Assembly (NCBI GenBank): GCA_963733105.1
Contig: CAVTCB010000018.1
Coordinates: forward strand, 620,001-684,000
Origin: JAFAYN01 sp963733105
GTDB taxonomy: Bacteria > Gemmatimonadota > Gemmatimonadetes > Longimicrobiales > Longimicrobiaceae
DNA: 64,000 nt
Reading direction: 5' to 3'
Under the pieces are notes generated by a model. It saw only the letters and a program-made list of their open reading frames with translations. It was not told where the DNA came from and made no database searches. Both the position numbers and the translations under genes were made by a program. Each line of letters opens with the position of its first letter. The stretch's first letter is position 1. This document shows positions 35,601 through 46,919 of this stretch, in pieces.

Positions 35601-37125
35601 GGACTCCGGGGCGCGCCCGCGCCGCGTGGTCCACCTGTGGGGCGCGGACGCGGGGGCCGCCTCCTTCGAGGAGGAGACGGAGCGCGGCTACTCGGCCCTC
35701 CTCCTCCTGGCGGAGCGCCTGGGGCGCGACCGCGCGGGGGGGAGCGTCCGCGTCGACGTGGTCACCGCCGGCGCGCAGGACGTGTCCGGGGGCGAGACGG
35801 TGCGCCCGGGGCGCGCCACGGTGCTGGGGGCGGCGCTGGCCGTCCCGCAGGAGCACGCCCACCTGACGGTGCGCTGCATCGACGTGGCGCCGGCGCCGGG
35901 GGGCGAGGACCGCCTGGCGGCGCAGCTCCTGGCGGAGGTGACCTCGGACGCCGCGGAGCCGGTGGTGGCGTACCGCGGGTCGCGGCGCTGGGCCCGGAGC
36001 TGGGAGGCGGTCCGCCCGGAGCCGGGCGCCGCGGGGCTCCGCGAGGGCGGCGCCTACCTCTTCTCCGGCGGGCTGGCGGGGGGGAGCGACGCGTTGGCGG
36101 AGCACCTGGCGGCGAGGCCGGGTGCGCGGATCGCCCTCCGGGTGGACCCGGCCTTCCCCGAGGACGAGGCGCGGGACGCGCTGCGCGCGCTGGAGGCGAA
36201 GGGGGCGGAGACGCTCCTCCTCCGCGCCGGGGCGGAGGACGCGGCGGCGCTGGCGGGGGCGGTGGCCGGGGCGCGGGAGCGCTTCGGCGCGCTGCACGGG
36301 GTGGTGCACTCCTTCGGGCTGGGCGCGGCCGGGGAGCGCGTCGCGGTGGCGGAGATGCGGCCGGAGGACACGGCGGCGGAGCTGTCGCGCCTCGCCCGCG
36401 AGCTTGCGGCGCTGGAGACGGCGCTGGAGGGGACCCCGCTGGACTGGTGCGTCCTCCAGAACTCGCTCCTCTCGGTGTTCGGGGGGGCGGGGCTGGCGGC
36501 GGCCGCGGCGGCGAGCGTCCTGGTGGACGCCTGGGCGCGGCGCCACGCGGCGGAGCGCGGGGGGCGGTGGACCAGCGTGGACTGGGACCGCTGGCACCTG
36601 GAGGGGGAGGAGGACTCGCTCGCCGGGACGGCGTGGGACGAGCGGGCCATGACGCGGCGCGAGGGCGCCCTGGCCTTCGAGCGGGTGGTGGCGCTGGGCG
36701 GGGAGCCGCAGGTGGTGGTCTCCACGCACGACCTGGCCGCCCGCGTGGAGCACTTCCTGTCGCCGCGCGGCGCGCACCCCGCGAAGGCGGCGGGGGGGAG
36801 CGAGCCCGGGATGCACGCCCGCCCGGAGCTGGCGACCGCCTACCAGGCGCCGACCAACGAGGCGGAGGAGATCCTGGTGGGGATCTGGCGCGATCTGCTG
36901 GGGATCGGGGAGATCGGGGTCCACGACGACTTCTTCCACCTGGGGGGGCACTCGCTCCTCGCCACGCAGCTGATCTCGCGGGTGCGCGACACCTTCCAGG
37001 TGGAGCTCCCGCTGCGCGCCATCTTCGAGGCGCCGACGGTGGCCCTCCTGGCGCAGCTGATCGAGGAGATGATCGTGATGGAGCTGGAGCAGATGAGCGA
37101 CGAAGAGGCGTTGAGCCTGATCTGA
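32604..37125 (+). CDS. PKS module KS-AT-(degenerate KR)-T, with one frameshift
   Basis: ATG 32604, with AAGGAG upstream. One extra G in the run 33863-33867 shifts the frame inside the KS end (ISSFGIGGTNAH); removing it gives 1506 residues. KS about 12-440: VQTGCSTGLV (active Cys), EGHGTGTDLGDP and KTNVGHLD (both His), a sequence type common in NRPS-PKS hybrids. AT about 530-910: IGHSLGEYVAA and THAFHSAMM; HAFH is usually malonyl-type. The next 480 residues resemble a KR region, but the NAD(P)H motif is imperfect (SGGLAGGSDALAEHL) and the catalytic Tyr position reads Ala (GLAAAAAAS), so reduction is unlikely. Carrier domain near the end (GGHSLLATQL), NRPS-like, then a docking tail (EQMSDEEALSLI). 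It should add one two-carbon unit, probably hydroxymalonyl-derived, leaving a keto group. Confidence 0.88.
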
Positions 37126-37149
37126 GGGCGAACCCGAACCCGGAGAACG

Positions 37150-38040
37150 ATGAGCACTCCCGCAGTGGTGGAAGACCCCGCCCGCACGATCGCGACGGTC
37201 GGCGTGGTGGGCGCAGGGGTGATGGGCGTGGGCGTGGCGCAGAACCTGGCGCAGACCGGCCACCGCGCCGTCCTGCTGGACCTGAACGACGAGATCCTGG
37301 ACAAGGCCCGCCGCGAGATCGAGCGCAACGTCCGCTTCCACGGGATGATGTCGCGCACCAAGGGCGGCCCGTCGCTGGGCGAGGTGATGGAGCGCATCAC
37401 CTTCACCACGGACTACGCGCCGTTCTCGGAGTGCGACTTCGTGGTGGAGAACGCCACCGAGAAGGAGGCGATCAAGAAGACGATCTACCCGGTGCTGGAC
37501 GAGGTCTGCCCGCCGCACGCGGTGTTCGCGGCCAACACCTCCTGCATCTCGGTCACGCGCATCGGGGGGTGGACGGGGCGCGCGGAGAAGGTGCTGGGGA
37601 TGCACTTCATGAACCCGGTGCCGCTGAAGCCGGTGGTGGAGACCATCCGCGGCCACTTCACCTCGCCCGACACCATCGACACGGCCCTCCAGCTCCTGAA
37701 GCAGATGGGGAAGGAGGGGATCGTGGTGAACGACTACCCGGGGTTCGTGTCCAACCGGGTGCTGATGATCACCATCAACGAGGCCGCCTGGGAGGTGATG
37801 GACGGCGTGGCCTCGGCCGAGGACGTGGACCGCATCTTCGTGACCTGCTTCGGCCACAAGATGGGCCCCCTCGCCACCGGCGACCTGATCGGCCTGGACA
37901 CCATCCTGTTCTCGCTGGAGGTGCTGTACGAGAGCTACAACGACTCCAAGTTCCGCCCCTGCCCGCTGCTGCGGAAGATGGTGGACGCGGGGCTGCACGG
38001 CCGCAAGAGCGGGAAGGGCTTCTTCGACTACACGGTCTGA
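37150..38040 (+). CDS. 3-hydroxyacyl-CoA dehydrogenase-like enzyme (FkbK type)
   Basis: 296 residues from ATG 37150, 24 bases after the PKS stop. An NAD-binding Rossmann domain (VGVVGAGVMGVGVAQNLA) is followed by FVVENATEKEAIKK, NTSCISVTRI, GMHFMNPVPLKPVVE and the C-terminal helical domain (NDYPGFVSNRVLM, GHKMGPLATGDLIGLD). In hydroxymalonyl- and methoxymalonyl-ACP pathways this enzyme oxidises glyceryl-ACP toward 2-hydroxy-3-oxopropionyl-ACP. The assignment rests on its place beside ACP (38335), acyl-ACP dehydrogenase (38580) and FkbH-type (39725) genes; alone it could be read as a beta-oxidation enzyme. Confidence 0.92.
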   Translation: MSTPAVVEDPARTIATVGVVGAGVMGVGVAQNLAQTGHRAVLLDLNDEILDKARREIERNVRFHGMMSRTKGGPSLGEVMERITFTTDYAPFSECDFVVENATEKEAIKKTIYPVLDEVCPPHAVFAANTSCISVTRIGGWTGRAEKVLGMHFMNPVPLKPVVETIRGHFTSPDTIDTALQLLKQMGKEGIVVNDYPGFVSNRVLMITINEAAWEVMDGVASAEDVDRIFVTCFGHKMGPLATGDLIGLDTILFSLEVLYESYNDSKFRPCPLLRKMVDAGLHGRKSGKGFFDYTV

Positions 38041-38082
38041 GGAGCCCGGCGCGGTGGGTCGTCGGCGGGGCGCTCCGTCGCG

Positions 38083-38135
38083 CCCCCCACCCCCGGCCCC
38101 TCCCCCACAAGGGGGGAGGGGAGCACGGCAACTAC
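38083..38135 (+). repeat. GC-rich hairpin repeat A, copy 1 (intergenic)
   Basis: A C-run, CACCCCCGGCCCCTCCCCC, ACAA, then GGGGGGAGGGG and GCACGGCAACTAC: a 10-bp stem-loop with a shared 3' flank. The same unit occurs at 50251, 52369, 55525 and, inverted, 55776. Here it lies between the FkbK-type and ACP genes, just before structured repeat B. Confidence 0.9.
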
Positions 38136-38160
38136 AAAACTACAGGCAGGGAAAGCAGCT

Positions 38161-38292
38161 GCGTGAGGGATGCGAGCCCGGAGGGGCGAGACCCCGCGCG
38201 GTTTGCGGGGGCTCGACTCCGTTGGGAACGGTCGTATCGTTCCCTACGGAGCCGCAGCCCGGCCCCCCGCCAGGGGGGACACGCCCGAACCC
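38161..38292 (+). repeat. Structured repeat B, copy 1
   Basis: About 132 bp, strongly similar to 50321-50455 and, inverted, 40812-40947. Conserved linkers (GCGTGAGGGATGCGAGCCCG, GGGGCGAGACCC, GGCTCGACTCCGTT, TACGGAGCCGCAGCCCG, ACGCCCGAACCC) join three hairpins whose arms vary but stay paired, for example GGGAACG/CGTTCCC here against AGCGAGC/GCTCGCT in the inverted copy. It ends 42 bases before the ACP start. Structured RNA, DNA hairpin element or mobile REP-like unit are all possible. Confidence 0.85.
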
Positions 38293-38334
38293 GGTAGTTA
38301 CATTCAGGACACGAAACCTACATAGGAGCCTGTC

Positions 38335-38583
38335 ATGGAAGACAACAAGACCAAGATCCGCGACTTCATCGGCAAGCACGTCCGCGGCCACGAGCTGAGC
38401 GACGACGAGGACATCTTCGCCAGCGGCTTCGTGAACTCCATGTTCGCCATGCAGCTCGTCAACTTCGTGGAGCAGACCTTCGGGGTCGCCGTGGAGAACG
38501 AGGACCTGGAGATCGACAACTTCCGCTCCGTGGACGCCATCGCGGGGCTGGTGGAGCGCAAGACCGCCGGCACCGCGGCGTGA
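38335..38583 (+). CDS. Stand-alone acyl carrier protein (FkbJ type)
   Basis: 82 residues from ATG 38335 with AGGAG upstream. A typical small acidic four-helix ACP: TKIRDFIGKHV, DEDIFASGFVNSMFAMQLV with the phosphopantetheine Ser at residue 35, then FGVAVENEDLEIDNFRSV. In hydroxymalonyl-ACP pathways this carrier holds the glyceryl unit while FkbK- and FkbI-type enzymes oxidise it, and then delivers it to the PKS AT. Its TGA overlaps the GTG of the dehydrogenase gene (GTGA). Repeats A and B fill the 294-bp gap upstream. Confidence 0.95.
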   Translation: MEDNKTKIRDFIGKHVRGHELSDDEDIFASGFVNSMFAMQLVNFVEQTFGVAVENEDLEIDNFRSVDAIAGLVERKTAGTAA

Positions 38584-39702
38584 GCGCCGACCGGGCCGCC
38601 TTCCGCGCCTTCGTGGAGCGGGAGATCGCCCCGTTCGCCGGGGAGTGGGACCGCGCGGAGGCCACGCCGCCGGACGTGATCCGCAGGGTGGCGGAGGCCG
38701 GGTACCTGGGCGCGCTGGTGCCGCGCGAGGCGGGCGGGGCGGGGATGGACTACGCCACCTTCGGCGTCCTCAACGAGGAGCTGGGGCGGGGGTGCTCCTC
38801 CATCCGCTCGCTGCTGACCGTGCACAGCATGGTGGCCTTCACCGTGGGCCGGTGGGGGAGCCGCGCGCAGAAGGAGCGCTGGCTGGGGCCGCTGGGGCGC
38901 GGCGAGGTGGTGGGCGCCTTCGGGCTCAGCGAGCCGGGCGCCGGGAGCGACGCCCGCCTCCCTGGCGACGGAGGCCGTGGCGGACGGCGACGACTACGTC
39001 CTCCACGGGACCAAGAAGTGGACCACCTACGGCCAGGTGGCGGACCTCTTCCTGGTGTTCGCCCGGACCGAGGGGAAGCCGGTGGCCTTCCTGGTGGAGC
39101 GCGGCGCGCCGGGGCTGGAGGTGCGTCCCCTTCGCGGGGTGACCGGGACGCGCGCCTCCATGCTGGCGGAGCTGCGCTTCGACGGGTGCCGCGTCCCGAA
39201 GGCGAGCCGCGTGGCGGGCCCGGGGTTCGGGATCGGGGTGGCGCTCTCGGCGCTGGAGGTGGGGCGCTTCAGCGTGGCGTCGGGGTGCGTGGGGATCATC
39301 CAGGCGTGCCTGGACGCCTCGCTCGCCTACGCCAGCACCCGCGAGCAGTTCGGCGCCCGCATCCGCGAGCACCAGCTGGTGCAGCGGATGGTCACCAACA
39401 TGGCGACCGACCTGCGCGCGGCGCGCCTCCTCTGCCGCCACGCGGCCGAGCTGCGCGACGCGGGCGACCCCTCGGCGGCGGGGGAGATCTTCGTCGCCAA
39501 GTACTTCGCCTCCACCGCCGCCACCCGCGCGGCGCTGGACGCCGTGCAGATCCACGGCGCCAACGGGTGCACGGAGGAGTTCCCGGTGGAGCGCTACCTC
39601 CGCGACACGCGGGTGATGGAGATCATCGAGGGGAGCACGCAGATCCAGCAGGTCACCATCGCCAACGACGAGTACAGGCGCTTCGACGCCTCGCAGGCGT
39701 GA
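38580..39702 (+). CDS. Acyl-ACP dehydrogenase (FkbI type), with one frameshift
   Basis: GTG 38580 overlaps the ACP stop. One extra C in 38953-38955 (after EPGAGSDA) shifts the frame; removing it yields 373 residues, normal for the acyl-CoA dehydrogenase family. Visible signatures: FGLSEPGAGSDA (FAD and substrate loop), YVLHGTKKWTTYGQVAD, YASTREQFGARIREHQLVQ, IHGANGCTEEFPVERYLRD, and MEIIEGSTQIQQ with the likely catalytic Glu. In this cassette it should carry out the second oxidation leading to hydroxymalonyl-ACP. Downstream FkbH-type gene starts 22 bases later. The lesion is at a C run, so a consensus error is a good explanation. Confidence 0.9.
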
Positions 39703-39724
39703 ACCGAAACCACCCGAGGACACG

Positions 39725-40798
<1,074 letters not shown>

Positions 40799-40811
40799 CT
40801 CGGAAGAGCGT

Positions 40812-40947
40812 GGTTCGGGCGTGCCCCCGGCTGGCGCCGGGGTCGGGCTGCGGCTCCGTAAGCGAGCAAACAACGCTCGCTAACGGAGTCGAGCCCCGCG
40901 CAAACAGCCGCGCGGGTCTCGCCCCTCCGGGCTCGCATCCCTCACGC
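40812..40947 (-). repeat. Structured repeat B, copy 3 (inverted)
   Basis: Reverse complement of the repeat at 38161 and 50321. Linkers are nearly unchanged, but the central hairpin arms read AGCGAGC/GCTCGCT instead of GGGAACG/CGTTCCC, and the last hairpin is CCCCGGC/GCCGGGG. This copy provides the clearest compensatory changes. It lies 14 bases after the FkbH-type stop and about 65 bases before the next NRPS gene, which reads away from its own orientation. Confidence 0.85.
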
Positions 40948-40976
40948 AAGCTCCGTCCGCGTCTGCAGTTGCAGGC

Positions 40977-41010
40977 TGTCCCCTGTTCCCTGTCCCCTGT
41001 TCCCTGTCCT
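40977..41010. repeat. Short tandem repeat before the NRPS start
   Basis: TGTCCCCTGTTCCC repeated about two and a half times directly ahead of the ATG at 41013. It leaves the gene without a recognisable RBS. It may be a slipped-strand repeat. Confidence 0.7.
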
Positions 41011-41012
41011 TG

Positions 41013-44270
<3,258 letters not shown>

Positions 44271-44280
44271 GAAAATTTGC

Positions 44281-44320
44281 GTTAAGTCGCATACGGAACT
44301 TAACAAGACCCCGCGGGTCT
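44281..44320. terminator. Two small inverted repeats between NRPS and lanthipeptide genes
   Basis: GTTAAGT...ACTTAAC (44281-44304, 7-bp arms) and AGACCC/GGGTCT (44306-44320, loop CGC) lie in the 155-bp gap before the first precursor gene. TTGCGT (44277-44282), 17 bp, TTAACA overlaps the first repeat and could be a promoter with an embedded operator for the lanthipeptide operon. Weak evidence; the second hairpin may instead end NRPS transcription. Confidence 0.35.
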
Positions 44321-44425
44321 CTTGAGGTGCAGACGTTTAGAGACACGCGTTGCCCGATTCCGGGGCCGCGGCTATTTTCGTCGGTGCGCTGAAACGCATC
44401 CCTCCCCTCATCCAAGGAGCCCGCG

Positions 44426-44593
44426 ATGTCGCCCAGCCAGATCCAGAAGTCCCGCCGGACGCTGAAGCTGAGTCGCGAGACCATCCGCAACCTGGAGGAC
44501 CAGGCGATGGTCAAGTTCGGCCCGCAGACCAGCGAGCGCCGCGCCTGCTGCCCCACCGTGGACGTCGACGGCACCCCGCTGCCGACGTACTGA
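44426..44593 (+). CDS. Lanthipeptide precursor 1
   Basis: 55 residues from ATG 44426 with AAGGAG at ideal spacing. The leader carries LKLSRETIRNL, the block shared by all six peptides; then FGPQTSERRACCPT, with Ser36 and Cys41 five positions apart. Core Cys: 41 and 42. Ser/Thr in and near the core (35, 36, 44, 50, 54) are candidates for dehydration by the LanB at 46920 and cyclisation by the LanC at 45641. Precursor identity is inferred from size, leader conservation, Cys-bearing C-terminus and the adjacent enzymes. The cleavage site is not evident (no clear GG or GA motif). Confidence 0.85.
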   Translation: MSPSQIQKSRRTLKLSRETIRNLEDQAMVKFGPQTSERRACCPTVDVDGTPLPTY

Positions 44594-44655
44594 GCCGCTC
44601 CGCGGCGGGCGGGGCTCCGTCCGCCATCCCCTCCACCCTCACCAGGGAGATCCGC

Positions 44656-44820
44656 ATGGCTCCGAAGACCCGCAAGTCTCTCAGGCTCCACAAGGACACC
44701 GTCCGCGTCCTCCAGGACCAGGCCGCCGTCCGGTTCGGCCCGCAGACCAGCGAGACCGAGCCCTGCTGCACCTGGGCCCCCGACACGCAGCCGGTCCGCA
44801 CCATCGCCGGCGACGCGTAG
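44656..44820 (+). CDS. Lanthipeptide precursor 2
   Basis: 54 residues from ATG 44656 (AGGGAGA upstream). Leader block LRLHKDTVRVLQD is the most divergent of the set. Core region FGPQTSETEPCCTW has Ser32 and Cys37 in the shared i, i+5 relation and a CC pair like precursor 1; Thr at 39, 44 and 49 follow. The frame is open upstream to 44350, but that would run antisense-like through precursor 1, so the RBS-linked ATG is used. Confidence 0.83.
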   Translation: MAPKTRKSLRLHKDTVRVLQDQAAVRFGPQTSETEPCCTWAPDTQPVRTIAGDA

Positions 44821-44854
44821 GCGCCGGAAAACCCCGAATCCAGGAGACCGTACC

Positions 44855-45004
44855 ATGACTCCCAAGACCCGCAAGCCGCTCCAGCTGTCCCGCGAGACCG
44901 TCCGCATCCTCCAGGACCCGTCGAGCATGCAGTTCGGTCCGGAGACCAGCGAGGGCAGGCCGTGCACCTGTGCCTGCGACCCCACTACGGTGACGTCGCA
45001 CTGA
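44855..45004 (+). CDS. Lanthipeptide precursor 3
   Basis: 49 residues from ATG 44855 (AGGAGA upstream). Leader block LQLSRETVRILQD; core FGPETSEGRPCTCACDPTT with Cys 37, 39 and 41 in a CxCxC arrangement and Ser32 five positions before Cys37. Thr-rich end (DPTTVTSH). A strong hairpin follows at 45017, so precursors 1-3 may be made in excess of the rest. Confidence 0.85.
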   Translation: MTPKTRKPLQLSRETVRILQDPSSMQFGPETSEGRPCTCACDPTTVTSH

Positions 45005-45016
45005 TCCATCGACGGA

Positions 45017-45042
45017 GGGGGCGCGGAATCCGCGCCCCCTTT
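45017..45042 (+). terminator. Hairpin within the precursor array
   Basis: Perfect 10-bp stem GGGGGCGCGG/CCGCGCCCCC, loop AAT, then TTT, in the 63-bp gap between precursors 3 and 4. Likely a partial terminator or mRNA stabiliser. Confidence 0.7.
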
Positions 45043-45067
45043 CCCACACGAACAAGGGAGACCTCCG

Positions 45068-45211
45068 ATGAGCCCCAAGACTCGCAAGCCGCTCCAGCTG
45101 TCCCGCGAGACCGTCCGCATCCTCCAGGACGCGGCGGAAGTGATCGACCTCGGCCCGCACAGCAGCGAGGGCCGGCCCTGCGGCTGCCCGGACGAGCCCG
45201 CGACCTGGTAG
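45068..45211 (+). CDS. Lanthipeptide precursor 4
   Basis: 47 residues from ATG 45068. The leader (first 21 residues) is nearly identical to precursor 3, including LQLSRETVRILQD, so these two are recent duplicates; cores differ. Core LGPHSSEGRPCGCPDEPATW has Ser33 to Cys38 at the shared spacing and two Cys (38, 40), with few Ser/Thr, so at most one or two rings can form. Confidence 0.83.
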   Translation: MSPKTRKPLQLSRETVRILQDAAEVIDLGPHSSEGRPCGCPDEPATW

Positions 45212-45245
45212 CGCTCCTTCACCCCTTCCACCCGGAGAGCGAGAC

Positions 45246-45398
45246 ATGCCGATCCACGAGAAGAAGCAGACGCGCCGCCTGGTCCTGAGCCGCGAGACCA
45301 TCCGTTCCCTGACCGACGTCATGGGTGACGCCATGACCGGTCGGGAGTCGAGCTGTGGACAGCAGTGCACCTGCCCGGCAGAAGCCGTGACCATCTAG
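45246..45398 (+). CDS. Lanthipeptide precursor 5
   Basis: 50 residues from ATG 45246 (GGAGAG upstream). Leader block RLVLSRETIRSLTD; core TGRESSCGQQCTCPAEAVTI with Cys 37, 41 and 43. Ser36 to Cys41 keeps the i, i+5 spacing although an extra Cys37 follows the Ser directly. Belongs with precursor 6 by leader and core type. Confidence 0.83.
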   Translation: MPIHEKKQTRRLVLSRETIRSLTDVMGDAMTGRESSCGQQCTCPAEAVTI

Positions 45399-45432
45399 CC
45401 CGCCTCACCCCTTCCACCCGGAGACCGACACG

Positions 45433-45588
45433 ATGCCCGTCCGTGACCCCAAGCAGGCCCGCCGGCTGGTGCTGAACCGCGAGACCCTCCGCTCCCTGAA
45501 CCGGAGCGTCCAGACCGGGACCATCGAGACGAGCTGCGGCGAGGCGTGCACCTGCGCCTGCGAGACCCAGCTCCCCGTGACTGCCTGA
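45433..45588 (+). CDS. Lanthipeptide precursor 6
   Basis: 51 residues from ATG 45433 (GGAGA upstream). Leader block RLVLNRETLRSLN; core IETSCGEACTCACETQ with Cys 35, 39, 41 and 43, the richest of the set, and Ser34 to Cys39 at the shared spacing. The stop is followed by a 14-bp hairpin at 45594 and then lanC. Confidence 0.83.
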   Translation: MPVRDPKQARRLVLNRETLRSLNRSVQTGTIETSCGEACTCACETQLPVTA

Positions 45589-45593
45589 CTTCC

Positions 45594-45630
45594 CGGCGGG
45601 GGCGCGGAGTCCGCGCCCCCGCCGTCCTTT
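45594..45630 (+). terminator. Hairpin between precursors and lanC
   Basis: Perfect 14-bp GC stem (CGGCGGGGGCGCGG with its complement, loop AGT) followed by TCCTTT. It sits between the last precursor and lanC, where lanthipeptide operons often carry a leaky terminator so that precursors exceed enzymes. Confidence 0.75.
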
Positions 45631-45640
45631 GAGAGATCCG

Positions 45641-46909
45641 ATGCAGCGAGAGCACGACACCTTCCGCGCCTGGAGCCCCATCCTGGAGGGCGACGAGGCG
45701 GAGCGCGCGCTGGCCGTGGCGCGCGAGATCGCGGACGCGCTCCCGGCCCCCGGCGCCACGGAGGAGGGCGGTCCGGGGGTCGCGGGCGGCGACGCGGGAC
45801 TCGCGCTCTTCCACGCCTGGCTGGCGCGCTCCACGGGCGGGGAGGACGCCTCCGGGCCGTACCTGGACGCCGCCGCCGAGGCGCTGGCGGAGGTCCCGCT
45901 GGGGACCGGGCTGTACAGCGGGTTCTCCGGCGTGGCCTGGGCCGCGGAGCTGCTCCAGGGGAGCGCCGGGGAGGCCGGGGACGGGGAGGACATGAACGAG
46001 GAGATCGACGACGCGCTCCTCACCCACGTGAGCCTCTCGCCCTGGACCACCCACTACGACCTGGTCTCCGGGCCGGTGGGGATCGCGGTGTACGCGCTGG
46101 AGCGGCTCCCCCGCCGCTCCGGCGCGGCCGTGCTGGAGCAGGTGGTGGCGCGGCTGGAGGAGACGGCGGTCCCCATGCCCGACGGGGTGGCCTGGCACAC
46201 CACGTGGTCGCTCCTCCCCGAGCACCAGCGCCCCGCCTACCCCACCGGGCACTACAACCTGGGGGTGGCGCACGGCGTTCCCGGGGCCATCGCGGTGCTG
46301 GCGCAGGCCGTGGCGGCGGGGGTGGCGCCGGAGCGCGCCCGCGTGCTCCTGGACGGGGCGGTGGCGTGGCTGCTGGCGCGGGAGCTCCCCCCGGAGGCGC
46401 CCTCTCGCTTCGGCTACAGCGACGCCCCGGGGCTGGAGCCGGGCCCCTCGCGCGCCGCCTGGTGCTACGGCGACCCGGGGATCGCCGCGGCGCTCCTCCT
46501 CGCCGGCCGGTGCGCGGGCGAGGAGGCGTGGGAGCGGGAGGCGATGCGGATCGCGCGGAGCGCGGCGCGGCGCCCGGTGGACGCGGCGGGGGTGGTGGAC
46601 GCGGGGGTGTGCCACGGGGCGGCGGGGCTGGCGCTCATCTACGACCGGATCTTCCAGGCCACGGGGGACGAGGAGCTGCGCGACGCGGCCCGTCTCTGGA
46701 CCCGCCGCACCCTGGAGATGCGCGAGCCCGGGAAGGGCGTCGCCGGCTACCAGTCGTGGGGCCCCACGCGCGAGGGGCCCTCCGCCTGGCTGGACGACCC
46801 GGGGCTCCTCACCGGAGCCGCCGGCGTGGCGCTCACCCTCCTGGCCGCGGCCACGCCCGTGGAGCCGGAGTGGGACCGCTTCCTCCTCGTCTCCTCGCGC
46901 TTCGCGTAG
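45641..46909 (+). CDS. LanC-type lanthionine cyclase
   Basis: 422 residues from ATG 45641 (GAGAGA close upstream; a TTG at 45629 is less likely). LanC enzymes use a zinc ion to add Cys thiols to dehydrated Ser/Thr, forming lanthionine rings. The family signatures are present: GLYSGFSGVAWAA, HYNLGVAHGVPGAIAVL, AAWCYGDPGIAAALL (first Zn Cys), and DAGVCHGAAGLALIY (Zn Cys and His). Length is typical. It sits between six precursor genes and a full-length LanB, with 10 bases to the latter, so it is the cyclase of a class I lanthipeptide system. Confidence 0.95.
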   Translation: MQREHDTFRAWSPILEGDEAERALAVAREIADALPAPGATEEGGPGVAGGDAGLALFHAWLARSTGGEDASGPYLDAAAEALAEVPLGTGLYSGFSGVAWAAELLQGSAGEAGDGEDMNEEIDDALLTHVSLSPWTTHYDLVSGPVGIAVYALERLPRRSGAAVLEQVVARLEETAVPMPDGVAWHTTWSLLPEHQRPAYPTGHYNLGVAHGVPGAIAVLAQAVAAGVAPERARVLLDGAVAWLLARELPPEAPSRFGYSDAPGLEPGPSRAAWCYGDPGIAAALLLAGRCAGEEAWEREAMRIARSAARRPVDAAGVVDAGVCHGAAGLALIYDRIFQATGDEELRDAARLWTRRTLEMREPGKGVAGYQSWGPTREGPSAWLDDPGLLTGAAGVALTLLAAATPVEPEWDRFLLVSSRFA

Positions 46910-46919
46910 CCCCGGACCC

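Noticed and set aside
44350..44655. A longer 156-residue protein ending with precursor 2
   Set aside because: The extension would read through precursor 1 in another frame; precursor 2 has its own RBS and ATG at 44656 and the family size is about 50 residues.
44426..45588. CRISPR-like or tandem DNA repeat array
   Set aside because: The periodicity comes from homologous precursor leaders with individual start codons and RBSs; spacing is irregular and coding.
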